DNA of 18,930 nt from Gp6-AA40 sp046732795 (GCA_046732795.1 JBKPNV010000413.1:1-18930), one strand, 5' to 3'; shown: positions 1 to 10,387, numbered from the stretch's first letter. A program made the numbers and translations. The notes: a model not told the origin generated them from the letters alone.

Positions 1-762
1 CAGGAAATATGCGACGTCGATGTGCCAGCCGGCGAAGCCCGTGGAGTTGGGCCAGGCACCCAGCGCGGCGCGGCGCTTCCACCGGCCCGTGTAGAGCAGG
101 ATGACGTCGCCAGGCGCGACCTTCACGCGCTGCATCCGTTCGAGCGTCTCGAGATCCGCAGCGTGGATCGCAGTTCCTGGTTCGAGCCACCCTTGCGCGG
201 TCGCCTTGCCGGGCAGTCGCGTGGCGTCGAACAGGATGGCGCGTGTGACCACCCCATCTTTCAAGGCGTTGATGCTGCCGCGCGGGCAGCCGCCTGCCGC
301 TTTGATCTCCTCCACTGACACGCCGTTGTAGCCTTTTCCGTCCACCATGATGTGACAGTCCACCGCGTCGAGGTGGCTGTGAACGACACCATGGTAGGTG
401 CCCGTGTACTGGTAGCGATCGAGCGAAACGTTCGGCGCAACGGTCACGAGCGCACGATCCAGAAACGTCGGAGTGTCCGCCGCTTTTTCCTGCGGGACAT
501 CGTGCGAGAGCGAGACCGTCCGCCCTTCTCGCGCGAGCGCCAGGGCCTGTTTGCGTTTCGCGGGGGTGATCAGGTTGGCAGCGCCCAATTCATCCATTTC
601 ACCCCAGCGGCCCCAGTTCGAGAGTTCCTTCATCGCTCGACGAAAGTCGTCTTCGGTCGCAATCGTGGGACGGGCATTCTGCCCCCGCACGAGTGGACTC
701 GCCGCGACACTGACCACGATCACCATAACGATACCGATCAGCAGACGGAAAGCGATTCTCAT
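1..762 (-). CDS. Secreted cyclase family protein (kynurenine formamidase-like), 3' end outside window
   Basis: The frame is open for 254 codons from the ATG at 762 down to base 1, so the C-terminus is missing. Residues 1-28 form a signal peptide (MRIAF start, hydrophobic core, VRGQ end). The mature part opens with NWGRWGEMDELGAANLITP (residues 49-67), a hallmark of the cyclase family (PF04199), metal-dependent hydrolases that include kynurenine formamidase and isatin hydrolase. Candidate metal ligands lie in HGVVHSHLDAVDCH (124-137): H124, H128, H130, D132 and H137. The usual motif is HxGTHxDxPxH; here the last His is one residue farther from the Asp and the GT pair is changed, so the substrate cannot be named. 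A GAGAGG-like purine run (about 773-777) lies ten bases before the start. The gene is 132 bp downstream of the kinase, on the same strand. The family is fairly sure; export to the periplasm is inferred. Confidence 0.85.
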   Translation of the reverse strand, partial: MRIAFRLLIGIVMVIVVSVAASPLVRGQNARPTIATEDDFRRAMKELSNWGRWGEMDELGAANLITPAKRKQALALAREGRTVSLSHDVPQEKAADTPTFLDRALVTVAPNVSLDRYQYTGTYHGVVHSHLDAVDCHIMVDGKGYNGVSVEEIKAAGGCPRGSINALKDGVVTRAILFDATRLPGKATAQGWLEPGTAIHAADLETLERMQRVKVAPGDVILLYTGRWKRRAALGAWPNSTGFAGWHIDVAYFL

Positions 763-894
763 GAGGTCACATCCTCTCGGTCAAGATCTTCGAGCCCTCG
801 GAGCTAACATCGTCGTCGGCGAGGGCGGGACCCAGGGGAACATGATAAGCCGCTCCCTGAGGCCACGAACTCCATCGACGCATGCCGCTGACTC

Positions 895-3819
<2,925 letters not shown>

Positions 3820-3858
3820 ACCGCACGCGGTGAAATCCTGCGCTCATCCTGCCTCCCG

Positions 3859-4431
3859 TCACACACCTGTTCCGAGCCCGAGCTCGCGTGTGAGCCAGGC
3901 CCGCGCGGTTCGCCACTCTCGCTTTGCCGTCGACGGGGACACTTTGAGCACGTGCGCCGCTTCGTCGATCGTCAACCCCGCGAACGCACGCAACTCGATG
4001 ATCTGCGCGAGCCCTCGATCGACCTCCTCCAACCGCGACAACGCACGATCCAGCGCAAGAACTGGAATCACGGTCGCGACGGTCATCTCGTGAATATCTT
4101 CCAAGGGTACGCGCTGCGCACCCTCACCGCGTTTGCTGGCTCCCAGTCGTCGCGCATGGTCCACGAGGATTCGACGCATCACCTGTGCCGCGACGCCGAA
4201 GAAATGCGCGCGGTTCCGCCAGTCGACGTCGCGCTGATCGATCAGGCGCAGGTACGCTTCGTGCACGAGCGCGGTCGGCTGCAGGGTGTGCCCCGCCCGC
4301 TCGTGGCGAAGTTGGCGGGCGGCGATGCTTCGTAACTCGGTGTACACGAGCGGGAGCAGGCGATCGAGAGCCCCCCGATCGCCGCGGCTCCAGTCATCGA
4401 GCAGCCCGGTGAAGTCGTGACCTGCAGGCAT
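3859..4431 (-). CDS. ECF-type RNA polymerase sigma factor (TIGR02999 / Sigma70_ECF family)
   Basis: This is a 190-residue sigma factor. Sigma region 2 spans about 18-95 (LLPLVYTELRSIAARQL, then the LVHEAYLRL helix and FFGVAAQVMRRILVDHAR). Sigma region 4 spans about 125-185, with an HTH around LTIDEAAHVLKVSPSTAKR (153-171). This sequence style matches the TIGR02999 group that is often found beside Ser/Thr kinases in acidobacteria and planctomycetes; no zinc anti-sigma gene is present here. The frame opens two codons earlier with a TTG (4437), but the ATG at 4431 giving MPAGHDF is preferred because it fits family N-termini. Neither start has a good Shine-Dalgarno sequence. The stop is 39 bp before the kinase start. 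A promoter candidate (TTGCGA, 17 bp, TATGCT) lies just upstream. Control by kinase phosphorylation is inferred from linkage, not visible in the sequence. Confidence 0.93.
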   Translation of the reverse strand: MPAGHDFTGLLDDWSRGDRGALDRLLPLVYTELRSIAARQLRHERAGHTLQPTALVHEAYLRLIDQRDVDWRNRAHFFGVAAQVMRRILVDHARRLGASKRGEGAQRVPLEDIHEMTVATVIPVLALDRALSRLEEVDRGLAQIIELRAFAGLTIDEAAHVLKVSPSTAKREWRTARAWLTRELGLGTGV

Positions 4432-4461
4432 CAGCAAGACCTGAAGAGCTGAAGGACCAAC

Positions 4462-4490
4462 AGCATAGGCGCTCTACTCACCGGTCGCAA
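4462..4490 (-). promoter_or_regulatory. Candidate sigma70-type promoter of the ECF sigma-kinase unit
   Basis: On the minus strand TTGCGA (4490-4485) and TATGCT (4467-4462) are separated by exactly 17 bp. Each hexamer matches four of six consensus bases. The predicted transcript would start near 4455, about 24 nt before the ATG at 4431. This is hand-picked in high-GC DNA and could be chance. Confidence 0.35.
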
Positions 4491-4517
4491 GCGCGCGGCG
4501 TTGGCGTCGTGACCCAC

Positions 4518-4545
4518 TTGCACCCGTTTTTGCGCGATCTATATC
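4518..4545 (+). promoter_or_regulatory. Weak candidate promoter of the HAF-like gene
   Basis: TTGCAC (4518-4523) and TATATC (4540-4545) are spaced 16 bp apart on the plus strand, with three and four consensus matches. The AT-richer run here is the only one in the divergent region 4432-4671. It would leave a leader of about 120 nt. Low confidence. Confidence 0.2.
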
Positions 4546-4659
4546 GGCCGCTCCATCTTTCACGGATGCGGCTACCGACCCATGACGGCAGCGCCCAACC
4601 GGAGATGCCTTCGTGTGGAAGTGATGCACGTATGGAAAACGCCGCGTACTCAACGAGGC

Positions 4660-4664
4660 AGGAG
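4660..4664 (+). promoter_or_regulatory. Ribosome binding site deciding the start of the HAF-like gene
   Basis: AGGAG sits seven bases before the ATG at 4672. It selects this start over the in-frame ATG at 4582, which lacks a comparable site and would place 30 non-signal-like residues before the signal peptide. Confidence 0.8.
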
Positions 4665-4671
4665 TGAAAAC

Positions 4672-5781
4672 ATGCGAAAGAAGGCGCTCTTTGTGTTGCT
4701 GTCGGGAACGTTGATGGTGATGGCCCTTCCGCTCTTCGCCGAGCAATACACCTTCGTGGCGATCGATGTGTTTTGCCCCACCACGGCGGTCGTCGCCGCG
4801 TGTCCTGCCGGTCTCGCCCCCGGTCAAGTTGCGGCGCAAACCAGCGCGCGAGGCATCAACCCTCGCGGCGACATCGTGGGCGTCTATGTGGCTGGTGGCA
4901 CACAACATGGATTCCTGTTCAGGGATGGCCACTATACGAGTCTCGATTTTCCCGTTCGCGGCGTGCGTGCAACGATCGCCAACGGCATCAATCCGCGTGG
5001 AGAGATCGTGGGGCAGTACACGGCTGCGGTCCACGATGCCAACAACCCGCCGGCGGAGGACTCGCCGCTCTATTGCCCGAGCGCTGCCGATCCCGCCTGT
5101 ATCAAGGGCTTCCATTACTGGCGCGGCGAGTTCTCAACGCTGATGTTTCCCACGACCGTTGACGAAAACGGGCAGCAGCACAAGCATCCGGGGGCTATCG
5201 CCCAGCGCATTACTCCCGATGGCGATATCTACGGCTGCGTCCACGATCATGACCTCGGTCCGTCCATGCACGGCGGCGCGTGGACCTCGTCTGGCACACT
5301 GAGTTTGTTGTCTAACGGCGGTCAATTGTCAGGCCCGATGGCAGTGCCTATGTCCATGAACAATGGCGCGACTCCCGGCAACTATAAGACCGTCGTGGGC
5401 TTTTATACGGACATGTTGAATCAACAGCATGGTTACCTCGTACGCGGTGGAATGCTCGAACCGTACGACCCGACTCCGACCACTGCGGTCACGGCCATCT
5501 GGGACATCAACCCGAGCGAGCACTTCGTTGGCACGTTCCGTGACACAAGCGAGCTTCCCACGAAACGTCACGCCTTCGTGCAGCCGCTCAATGGCTCCGC
5601 CATTACTTTCGATTTCGTCTGCCAGGAACCAGGAGGTTGTGGCAGCATGCCTTTCGGTACGACAGCCTTCGCGACTGTGGCGTTCGGGATCAACCCTGGC
5701 GGGTTTGTCGTCGGCCAATATGTCGTTGTCAATGGTGGCGCGCTACACGCCTTTGTCGCGATACCACCAGCCGCGGACTGA
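4672..5781 (+). CDS. Secreted HAF-repeat-like extracellular protein
   Basis: This encodes 369 residues. It starts with a clear signal peptide (MRKK, hydrophobic core, ALPLFA then EQYTF), so the mature protein begins near residue 24. The rest is built from imperfect repeats of the type GINPRGDIVGVY...GFLFRDGHYTSLDFP, recurring as GINPRGEIVGQY, DINPSEHFVGTF and GINPGGFVVGQY. This resembles the 'probable extracellular repeat, HAF family' (TIGR02913), beta-rich repeats predicted to fold like a propeller or solenoid. No catalytic motif is seen. Several Cys residues (about 36, 46, 142, 153, 351 and 356 by rough position) could form disulfides after export. The 5' start was chosen by the AGGAG site. 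The gene is divergent from the sigma factor and converges with the PQQ dehydrogenase over a 22-bp gap without an obvious terminator. Its function is unknown; a sensor or binding role would be speculation. Confidence 0.85.
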   Translation: MRKKALFVLLSGTLMVMALPLFAEQYTFVAIDVFCPTTAVVAACPAGLAPGQVAAQTSARGINPRGDIVGVYVAGGTQHGFLFRDGHYTSLDFPVRGVRATIANGINPRGEIVGQYTAAVHDANNPPAEDSPLYCPSAADPACIKGFHYWRGEFSTLMFPTTVDENGQQHKHPGAIAQRITPDGDIYGCVHDHDLGPSMHGGAWTSSGTLSLLSNGGQLSGPMAVPMSMNNGATPGNYKTVVGFYTDMLNQQHGYLVRGGMLEPYDPTPTTAVTAIWDINPSEHFVGTFRDTSELPTKRHAFVQPLNGSAITFDFVCQEPGGCGSMPFGTTAFATVAFGINPGGFVVGQYVVVNGGALHAFVAIPPAAD

Positions 5782-5803
5782 GCAGGCCGGTTCGGCGCGT
5801 CTA

Positions 5804-7783
5804 TTACGGCAGGGCGAACACGTGCAGTGATTCGTTGCCGCCCTGCCCGTTCGTCGCGGCCACGACGGCAACGTATTGTTTGCCCTTGCGGCCCATGTAG
5901 GTAATGGGAATAGCGGTCACGTTGTAATCGAAATGCGTGGACCACAGTTCCTTGCCGCTCCGCGAATCGAAGGCGCGGAAGCGCCGGTCGCGCGTCGCAC
6001 CAATGAATACCAGTCCACCGGCTGTGACGATCGGGCCGCCATACCCGGGAGACCCGACGTTCTCCTTCCCTTCGGGCATGTGGTCGTTCACACCGAGCGG
6101 TACGCGCCACGCGAACTCACCGGTCGCGGCATTCACTGCCATCAAGCTCGCCCAAGGCGGACGGAAACAGGGAAGGTTGCCGAGCGATCCCCCGTCCGCG
6201 GCGCGCGCCTCGGCGCTGAGCGTGCCGCCGCTCTGATGCACGTAAGGAAACTCGGTGTCTTTCGTCTTCTCGTTGTAACGCGGATTCGGCGCGATCCAGC
6301 CGGAGGAGGGCTCGTCTTTCGAGTTGACGAAGATGTATCCGAGCTCGGGATCGGTAGCCGTGCCGCCCCAGTTCACGCCGCCGGTCATGCCGGGAAACGC
6401 GAGCGACGGCGGTTCACCGCTGGGCCGATAGTTCCACGGCGTGTACGGTCCATCGTTGCGGAACTGCATCTTGTCCCATAACGCACGACAGGCTTCCGCG
6501 TGCGCAGGCGTGGTGTCTTCAGCGGTGACGAGATCGTTCCGCGTCATGCTTACTCGCGCGAGCGGCCCCGGCTTCTTCGGGATCGGCTGCGTCGCGGGAT
6601 ACCACTCACCCGGCACGTTGGCCTTGGCTTGTGGACGTTCATCGACGCCGTGAATCGGCGCGCCGTTCTCGCGGTTCAGGATGAACATGAAGCCGGACTT
6701 GCCGACTTGCGCGAGCGCGGGAATCGTCTCGCCATCTTTCCTGATGTCGATGAGGCCCGGCGCGGGCGGGAGGTTGTAGTCCCAGATCTCGTGACGGATG
6801 TTCTGGAAGTACCACTTCAGGTTGCCCGTCAACGCGTCGAGTGCGATCGTCGAGTTGCTGAACAGGTTGTCACCAGGGCGGTCGCCACCGTAGTAATTCA
6901 TGCCCGGACCGCTGACCGGCATGTAAACGATGCCGCGCTGCTCGTCCACGGTCAGCGTGAACGACCAGACGTTGTTGCCAGTGCGATTCTTCCAGCTGTC
7001 GTTGAGCCACGTGTTGTTTCCGGCTTCGCCCGGCAGCGGAATGGTGTGAAAGTCCCACGCCCTCTTCCCTGTGCGCGCGTCGTAGGCGTGCACATCGCCC
7101 TTCTCGCCGCGGCTCGTCGTCAAATGCGGTCCGATGTGCCGTTCACCGGGCCCGAAGAAATTCGAGCCCATGAGGATGATGTTGCGATAGAGCACCGGCA
7201 CGCCGCTGTACGGAATCTCGAGATCGAGCTCGCCGCCATCGCCGAACGTCCTGTCGAGCGCGCCGGTGTCAGCGCGGAGCGCGATCAGTTTTCTCAGACT
7301 CGTGAAGAAGATGCGCGCAGGCAGCTTGCCTGCCCCGACCGCAGTCGAGGGGCCGTCTCCGGGCCAGTACGCAACGCCGCGGAACGAGGCGAGTCCTTCG
7401 GGCAACTCGTAACGCCAGATCTCCTTCCCGGTGTCCGCCTCGAGGGCGACGACGCGATTGCCCGATGGCAGATACATCACGCCGTTCACCACGATCGGCG
7501 TGACTTCCTGGAAGATTTCGAAGGAGCTCGCCGGCTTGTCGATCGCCGGGACGGACGTGCCCGGCTCGGGACGCAGCCTGTACGACCATGCCTCGACGAG
7601 TGTCGAAACGTTCTTCGTGTTGATTTGTGTCAGAGGAGAGTAGCGAGTGCCGGCGAGATCGCGATTGTAGGACGGCCAATCCGACGCCGGGTTGCGTTCC
7701 GCCTCCTGTCTCTGCGCGCTGACGACGTGCGCCGCGAGGGCGCTGAGAACGATGAGCACGCCGGCGGCGACGCCTCGTTTCAT
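5804..7783 (-). CDS. Periplasmic PQQ-dependent dehydrogenase (glucose-dehydrogenase-like quinoprotein)
   Basis: The 659-residue protein has a signal peptide at 1-23 (MKRG start, ALAAHVVSA end). The mature enzyme starts with DWPSYNRDLAGTRYSPLTQI (residues 35-54), the classic opening of PQQ alcohol/glucose dehydrogenases. Propeller blades with the tryptophan-docking pattern recur, for example ALEADTGKEIWRYELP, AYDARTGKRAWDF, ALDALTGNLKWYF, AVNAATGEFAWRVPLG and AFDSRSGKELWSTHF. Probable active-site region: HEIWDYNLPP (331-340) with D335 as the catalytic-base candidate, and K362 in VGKSGF. There is no CxxCH heme motif, so it is not a quinohemoprotein and electrons must pass to another carrier. 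There are no N-terminal membrane helices like those of membrane GDH. The frame opens at a TTG (7789), but the ATG at 7783 gives the proper signal peptide. No Shine-Dalgarno sequence is visible. No PQQ biosynthesis genes are in the window. The substrate is uncertain. Confidence 0.93.
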   Translation of the reverse strand: MKRGVAAGVLIVLSALAAHVVSAQRQEAERNPASDWPSYNRDLAGTRYSPLTQINTKNVSTLVEAWSYRLRPEPGTSVPAIDKPASSFEIFQEVTPIVVNGVMYLPSGNRVVALEADTGKEIWRYELPEGLASFRGVAYWPGDGPSTAVGAGKLPARIFFTSLRKLIALRADTGALDRTFGDGGELDLEIPYSGVPVLYRNIILMGSNFFGPGERHIGPHLTTSRGEKGDVHAYDARTGKRAWDFHTIPLPGEAGNNTWLNDSWKNRTGNNVWSFTLTVDEQRGIVYMPVSGPGMNYYGGDRPGDNLFSNSTIALDALTGNLKWYFQNIRHEIWDYNLPPAPGLIDIRKDGETIPALAQVGKSGFMFILNRENGAPIHGVDERPQAKANVPGEWYPATQPIPKKPGPLARVSMTRNDLVTAEDTTPAHAEACRALWDKMQFRNDGPYTPWNYRPSGEPPSLAFPGMTGGVNWGGTATDPELGYIFVNSKDEPSSGWIAPNPRYNEKTKDTEFPYVHQSGGTLSAEARAADGGSLGNLPCFRPPWASLMAVNAATGEFAWRVPLGVNDHMPEGKENVGSPGYGGPIVTAGGLVFIGATRDRRFRAFDSRSGKELWSTHFDYNVTAIPITYMGRKGKQYVAVVAATNGQGGNESLHVFALP

Positions 7784-7791
7784 GCGCAAAC

Positions 7792-7797
7792 ATCATA
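7792..7797 (-). promoter_or_regulatory. Candidate -10 element of the PQQ dehydrogenase gene
   Basis: TATGAT (five of six consensus bases) on the minus strand lies eight bases before the ATG at 7783. Transcription would start at or next to the start codon, giving a leaderless mRNA. This fits the missing Shine-Dalgarno sequence. No good -35 is seen. Confidence 0.3.
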
Positions 7798-7959
7798 GCG
7801 GCTTCGCGCTTCCGGCTGCCGTCGGATCATCGCGACCGGACCGCGGCTCCCATTCCCACCCCAACGCGCAGAGTACGCGCGCTGGGCGCCCCGGTTTCGC
7901 AGCGTGGTAAATCGGAGCCTCTGGCGCTTGTGCTTACGGTCACGCCGTCGCTTATTGTG

Positions 7960-8285
7960 ATCCGTACGAGGGTGAGGAATCGTGTCGATAACCAGCTATT
8001 GGGGGCATCGATGGCGAATCGGCGGCGACGGCGATGCGATCGCCTGCGGGCCCGATTTAGTGAGCCGGATCACGCTGCTCACAGGTCGCTCGCGTCCCGG
8101 TTCGCCCGCTGATGCTCTCTGCGCGTGACCGCAACGACGGCATGCTGGTGCGAGCGACTGTGAGCACCGTGATCAGCCGCAGGAGGTAAAACAGCCTCGC
8201 AGGCATACCGACTGCGGCGGTAGCGATTCGCCAGCGCCGCACGGATCAGCTCGTCACCGACTCGATTGCTGACCCACGTACGGAT
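7960..8285. repeat. Large imperfect inverted repeat, arms about 135 bp, 56-bp centre
   Basis: The left arm is 7960-8093; the right arm is 8150-8285 read on the minus strand. The outer 62 bp align without gaps, and I count 47 identical bases. They begin with identical ATCCGTACG and end with identical TGGCGAATCG. The inner ends match almost perfectly over about 26 bp (GATCACG, then C or G, then TGCTCACA, then GTCGCTCGC with one gap); the middle is more diverged. Translated outward in one frame, both arms give a similar peptide (IRTxVxNRVxxxL, then A.ANR.RR), and several differences are synonymous. They may therefore be two inverted copies of a short coding or repeat unit. If transcribed through, the arms could pair into a long hairpin. 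I recognise no transposon ends or target duplication. Confidence 0.7.
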
Positions 8286-8423
8286 TGCCCCGGCCGCCGC
8301 AGGCAACGTGAGGACGGTGCCGGAGAGGCTGTTTTTCGACGGTGCGAACCGGAGCGAGCGGCCAGCGATGCCCGTCGTTGCAGGTGGAGGGATGTCCTCT
8401 CGGTTACGTTGAAGCTGCTCGAA

Positions 8424-8456
8424 GACAATTGCTGACAATTCCAGATTTTCAATACT
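8424..8456 (+). promoter_or_regulatory. Candidate promoter/operator of the PDFQGVW-family gene
   Basis: GACAATT occurs twice (8424-8430 and 8434-8440), ten bases apart, or one helical turn. The same stretch forms an inverted repeat AATTG-CTGA-CAATT (8427-8440). A weak promoter, TTGCTG (8429-8434), 16 bp, AATACT (8451-8456), overlaps it, with the start codon about 38 bp downstream. The arrangement would suit repressor control, but it is only a hand-found pattern. Confidence 0.3.
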
Positions 8457-8481
8457 TCGCTCCTCGGCTATGCTCGGGACC

Positions 8482-8486
8482 AGGAG
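8482..8486 (+). promoter_or_regulatory. Ribosome binding site deciding the start at 8494
   Basis: AGGAG lies seven bases before the ATG at 8494. It selects this over the in-frame ATG at 8470, and the shorter protein has a cleaner signal peptide. Confidence 0.8.
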
Positions 8487-8493
8487 ACAGCCT

Positions 8494-9489
8494 ATGCCTC
8501 GACGAACCGCGATGTGCTGTTTGATGAGCATCGCTCTTTTGGGCACGGCCGTACTCGGCCAGTCCACCTCCGCTAAATGGTCGGTGCCGCGGATGCCCGA
8601 CGGTCATCCCGACTTTCAGGGTGTCTGGGCCAACAACGGCATGACGCCACTTGAGCGTCCGAAGCAGTTCGGTCTGCGCGCGACGATGACGGACGCCGAG
8701 CTCGCGGATGTGAAGAAAAAAGCGGCCGCCATGATGGACGGCGGCGACGCCTTTTTCGCCGATGAGCTGTTCACCGCGGCGATCGAGGGCAAGACAAAGT
8801 TCAGCTCCACGGATACGCAGGTCGGCAATTACGACCAGACGTGGTTGTCCGATCGCGTGTGGGACAACCGCACGTCGCTCATCATCGATCCGCCCGACGG
8901 CAGAATTCCTCCCCTCGCACCTGGCGCGGCCGAACGGGCCCGCGCGCAGGCTGCGGCCCAGCAGGCAAGAGGTCCGGCAGACAAGGCTGGCGATCTGTCT
9001 CTCGGCACTCGTTGCGTCAGCTATGGCACGCCGAACATTCGCGCCGGCTATCAGAGCTACTTCGAGATCACGCAAGGCCCGAGTGTCGTTGCGCTGCGCA
9101 GTGAGATGATCCATGACGTTCGCATCTTTTCAACCGACAAGACCTCGCACGTCTCGCCGGTGATCAGGCAATACCACGGTGACTCGCACGCCCGGTGGGA
9201 GGGCGACACATTGGTCGTGGACACGACCAACTACATGGCCAACGCGACTCGCGTGGGCGCCACCGACAAGCTGCATACCATCGAGAAGTTCAGGCGCGTC
9301 GCCGATGACACGCTGGAGTACTACGTCACCTTCGATGATCCGGCCGTGTGGTCGCGTCCGTGGACGCTGATGATTCCGCTCAAGCAGACAGGTGAGGGAA
9401 TGTTCGAGTACGCCTGCCACGAAGGGAACTATGGTCTGCCGGCCATCCTCCGCGGTGCGCGCGAGCAGGAAAAGCTGGGAACGCGATAA
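8494..9489 (+). CDS. Secreted PDFQGVW-family protein of unknown function
   Basis: This is a 331-residue protein with a signal peptide (MPRRTAMCCL start, hydrophobic core to about residue 22, then QSTSAKWS). The mature N-terminus carries the signature RMPDGHPDFQGVWANNGMTP (33-52). This is shared by a large family of uncharacterised exported proteins that is especially abundant in acidobacteria and some proteobacteria. Further family features are a Gln/Ala-rich stretch (about 145-165), a TRCVSYGTPN segment, GDSHARWEGDTLVVDTTNY and the C-terminal FEYACHEGNYGL. Two Cys residues (in TRCVS and YACHE) could pair in the periplasm. No catalytic motif of a known enzyme class is visible. The start was set by the AGGAG site. 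It converges with the FkbM gene over 34 bp. Family membership is confident; function is not known, and proximity to the PQQ dehydrogenase is the only context. Confidence 0.88.
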   Translation: MPRRTAMCCLMSIALLGTAVLGQSTSAKWSVPRMPDGHPDFQGVWANNGMTPLERPKQFGLRATMTDAELADVKKKAAAMMDGGDAFFADELFTAAIEGKTKFSSTDTQVGNYDQTWLSDRVWDNRTSLIIDPPDGRIPPLAPGAAERARAQAAAQQARGPADKAGDLSLGTRCVSYGTPNIRAGYQSYFEITQGPSVVALRSEMIHDVRIFSTDKTSHVSPVIRQYHGDSHARWEGDTLVVDTTNYMANATRVGATDKLHTIEKFRRVADDTLEYYVTFDDPAVWSRPWTLMIPLKQTGEGMFEYACHEGNYGLPAILRGAREQEKLGTR

Positions 9490-9523
9490 CGCGAATAGTG
9501 AGCGCCGCCTTGCGTCCTGCGCA

Positions 9524-10321
9524 CTACACGGGCAGCCGCTTCGAATCGACGTAGATCGTATTGACCGTTGATCCGCCGCGCACGACGTAGGCGTGTGCGA
9601 CCAGATACTTCGTGATGTCCGAGTTGACGCCAGCAGCGCTCATTGCCACGGTCTCTGCGCAGATGGCGCCCGGGCGGAAACGCGATAGATCGAGCGAGCG
9701 AATGATGGCGTAATCGAGTCCTTCGATATCGGTTGAGAGCACGTCTGGAGCCTTGCCCAGTTGCTCGGTGATCAGCCGGTTGATGTTGATCAGCGGCATC
9801 TTCCGCACTCGCTCCACCACGCTCTCGCTCTTTCCCTGCTGCAGCATCTTCACCTGATCGACCGAGAACGTGTTGAGCATCGGGTTGCCTTTGATCTCGT
9901 AATAGTCGGCGTCTGTTGCATCGGTCACGCCGATGCCTGCCTCCACCACGGTATCGCCCGGCCGGTAATCGCGCAGCTTCTTGGTCAATGCGGGATTCGG
10001 CTCGACGAGCACGCCGCGGTGGCCGACGCCCCACAAGAGGTACGTGTTGTTGCTCAACACAGGGTCGGCGGCGCCGACGTCGATGTAGGTGGCGCGATCG
10101 ACGCGCAGGAGATCCTGGATGACGTGAAAAAGGACGATGTCCTCGCCCTGCTGCGAGAATGTCATGCGCGCGTTTTGCGGGAGCAGGTGACGCTCGAGCT
10201 CTTGACTTCGGGTCTGCTCCTGCTCGAGCAGTGGAGCCCACCGCCGGTCCGAGCTCCACTTCCCGGCCCCGAGGCCGGCGGCTCCGGCGAATGCGGCCGT
10301 TACGAAGTCGCGTCTCTGCAT
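9524..10321 (-). CDS. FkbM-family methyltransferase-like protein with apparent Tat signal
   Basis: This is a 265-residue protein. It begins MQRRDFVTAAFAGAAGLGAG, a twin-arginine plus hydrophobic stretch typical of Tat signals. The domain (about 50-255) is FkbM-type SAM-dependent methyltransferase (PF05050): SAM motif I YIDVGAADP (79-87), acidic end of the next strand LVEPNP (105-110), and the FkbM-typical STDIEGLDYAIIRSLD (196-211) with D198 and E200. Family members usually O-methylate sugars or polyketides in the cytosol. The frame opens at a TTG (10369), but the ATG at 10321 is preferred because it places the RR signal at the N-terminus. No Shine-Dalgarno sequence is visible. A TATAGT box seven bases upstream suggests a leaderless transcript. 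Either the protein is exported folded with bound cofactor, or the N-terminus is a membrane anchor, or the start is misassigned; the sequence alone does not decide. Confidence 0.87.
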   Translation of the reverse strand: MQRRDFVTAAFAGAAGLGAGKWSSDRRWAPLLEQEQTRSQELERHLLPQNARMTFSQQGEDIVLFHVIQDLLRVDRATYIDVGAADPVLSNNTYLLWGVGHRGVLVEPNPALTKKLRDYRPGDTVVEAGIGVTDATDADYYEIKGNPMLNTFSVDQVKMLQQGKSESVVERVRKMPLININRLITEQLGKAPDVLSTDIEGLDYAIIRSLDLSRFRPGAICAETVAMSAAGVNSDITKYLVAHAYVVRGGSTVNTIYVDSKRLPV

Positions 10322-10328
10322 GATCCGT

Positions 10329-10334
10329 ACTATA
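10329..10334 (-). promoter_or_regulatory. Candidate -10 element of the FkbM-like gene (leaderless)
   Basis: TATAGT (five of six consensus bases) on the minus strand lies seven bases before the ATG at 10321, which puts the transcription start at or beside the A of the ATG. No clear -35 hexamer is present. Confidence 0.35.
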
Positions 10335-10377
10335 AGACTGGTTGCTCGCCCGCTGGGCGCGTGGACCAACCATCGGA

Positions 10378-10387
10378 TGTTCGAACA
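10378..10387. promoter_or_regulatory. Perfect 10-bp palindrome TGTTCGAACA upstream of the FkbM-like gene
   Basis: TGTTCGAACA reads identically on both strands and lies 57 bp before the start at 10321, where an activator or repressor could bind. A single short palindrome can occur by chance. The rest of the 235-bp gap (10322-10556) shows nothing else I can name. Confidence 0.25.

Larger units (their letters stand above)
7784..8493. other. 710-bp gene-poor region between the PQQ dehydrogenase and the PDFQGVW-family gene
   Basis: This region separates two divergent genes. Neither strand has an ORF with a recognisable domain. The longest, on the minus strand from within 8494-8567 down to 8079, overlaps the real gene at 8494 antisense and has no family signature. 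The region contains the large inverted repeat at 7960-8285 and a promoter-like stretch at 8424-8456. About 7800-7955 shows nothing I can name. It may be a graveyard of decayed sequence or a non-coding element. Confidence 0.6.

Noticed and set aside
763..894. CCCTCG/CGAGGG hairpin between the kinase and cyclase genes
   Set aside because: It has six-base arms with an 18-base loop and no T tract, so it is not convincing as a terminator or attenuator.
5782..5803. Possible terminator between the convergent HAF-like and PQQ genes
   Set aside because: No stable stem followed by a T run is visible; the same holds for 9490-9523 and 18483-18507.
6500..7798. 432-codon plus-strand ORF opposite the PQQ dehydrogenase
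   Set aside because: It mirrors the codon pattern of the real gene, contains no signal peptide or known motif, and is antisense to clear propeller motifs.
8079..8567. 162-codon minus-strand ORF in the intergenic region
   Set aside because: Not called as a gene because it overlaps the PDFQGVW-family start antisense, has no Shine-Dalgarno sequence and no recognised domain. Its part shared with the inverted repeat is reported as a finding.
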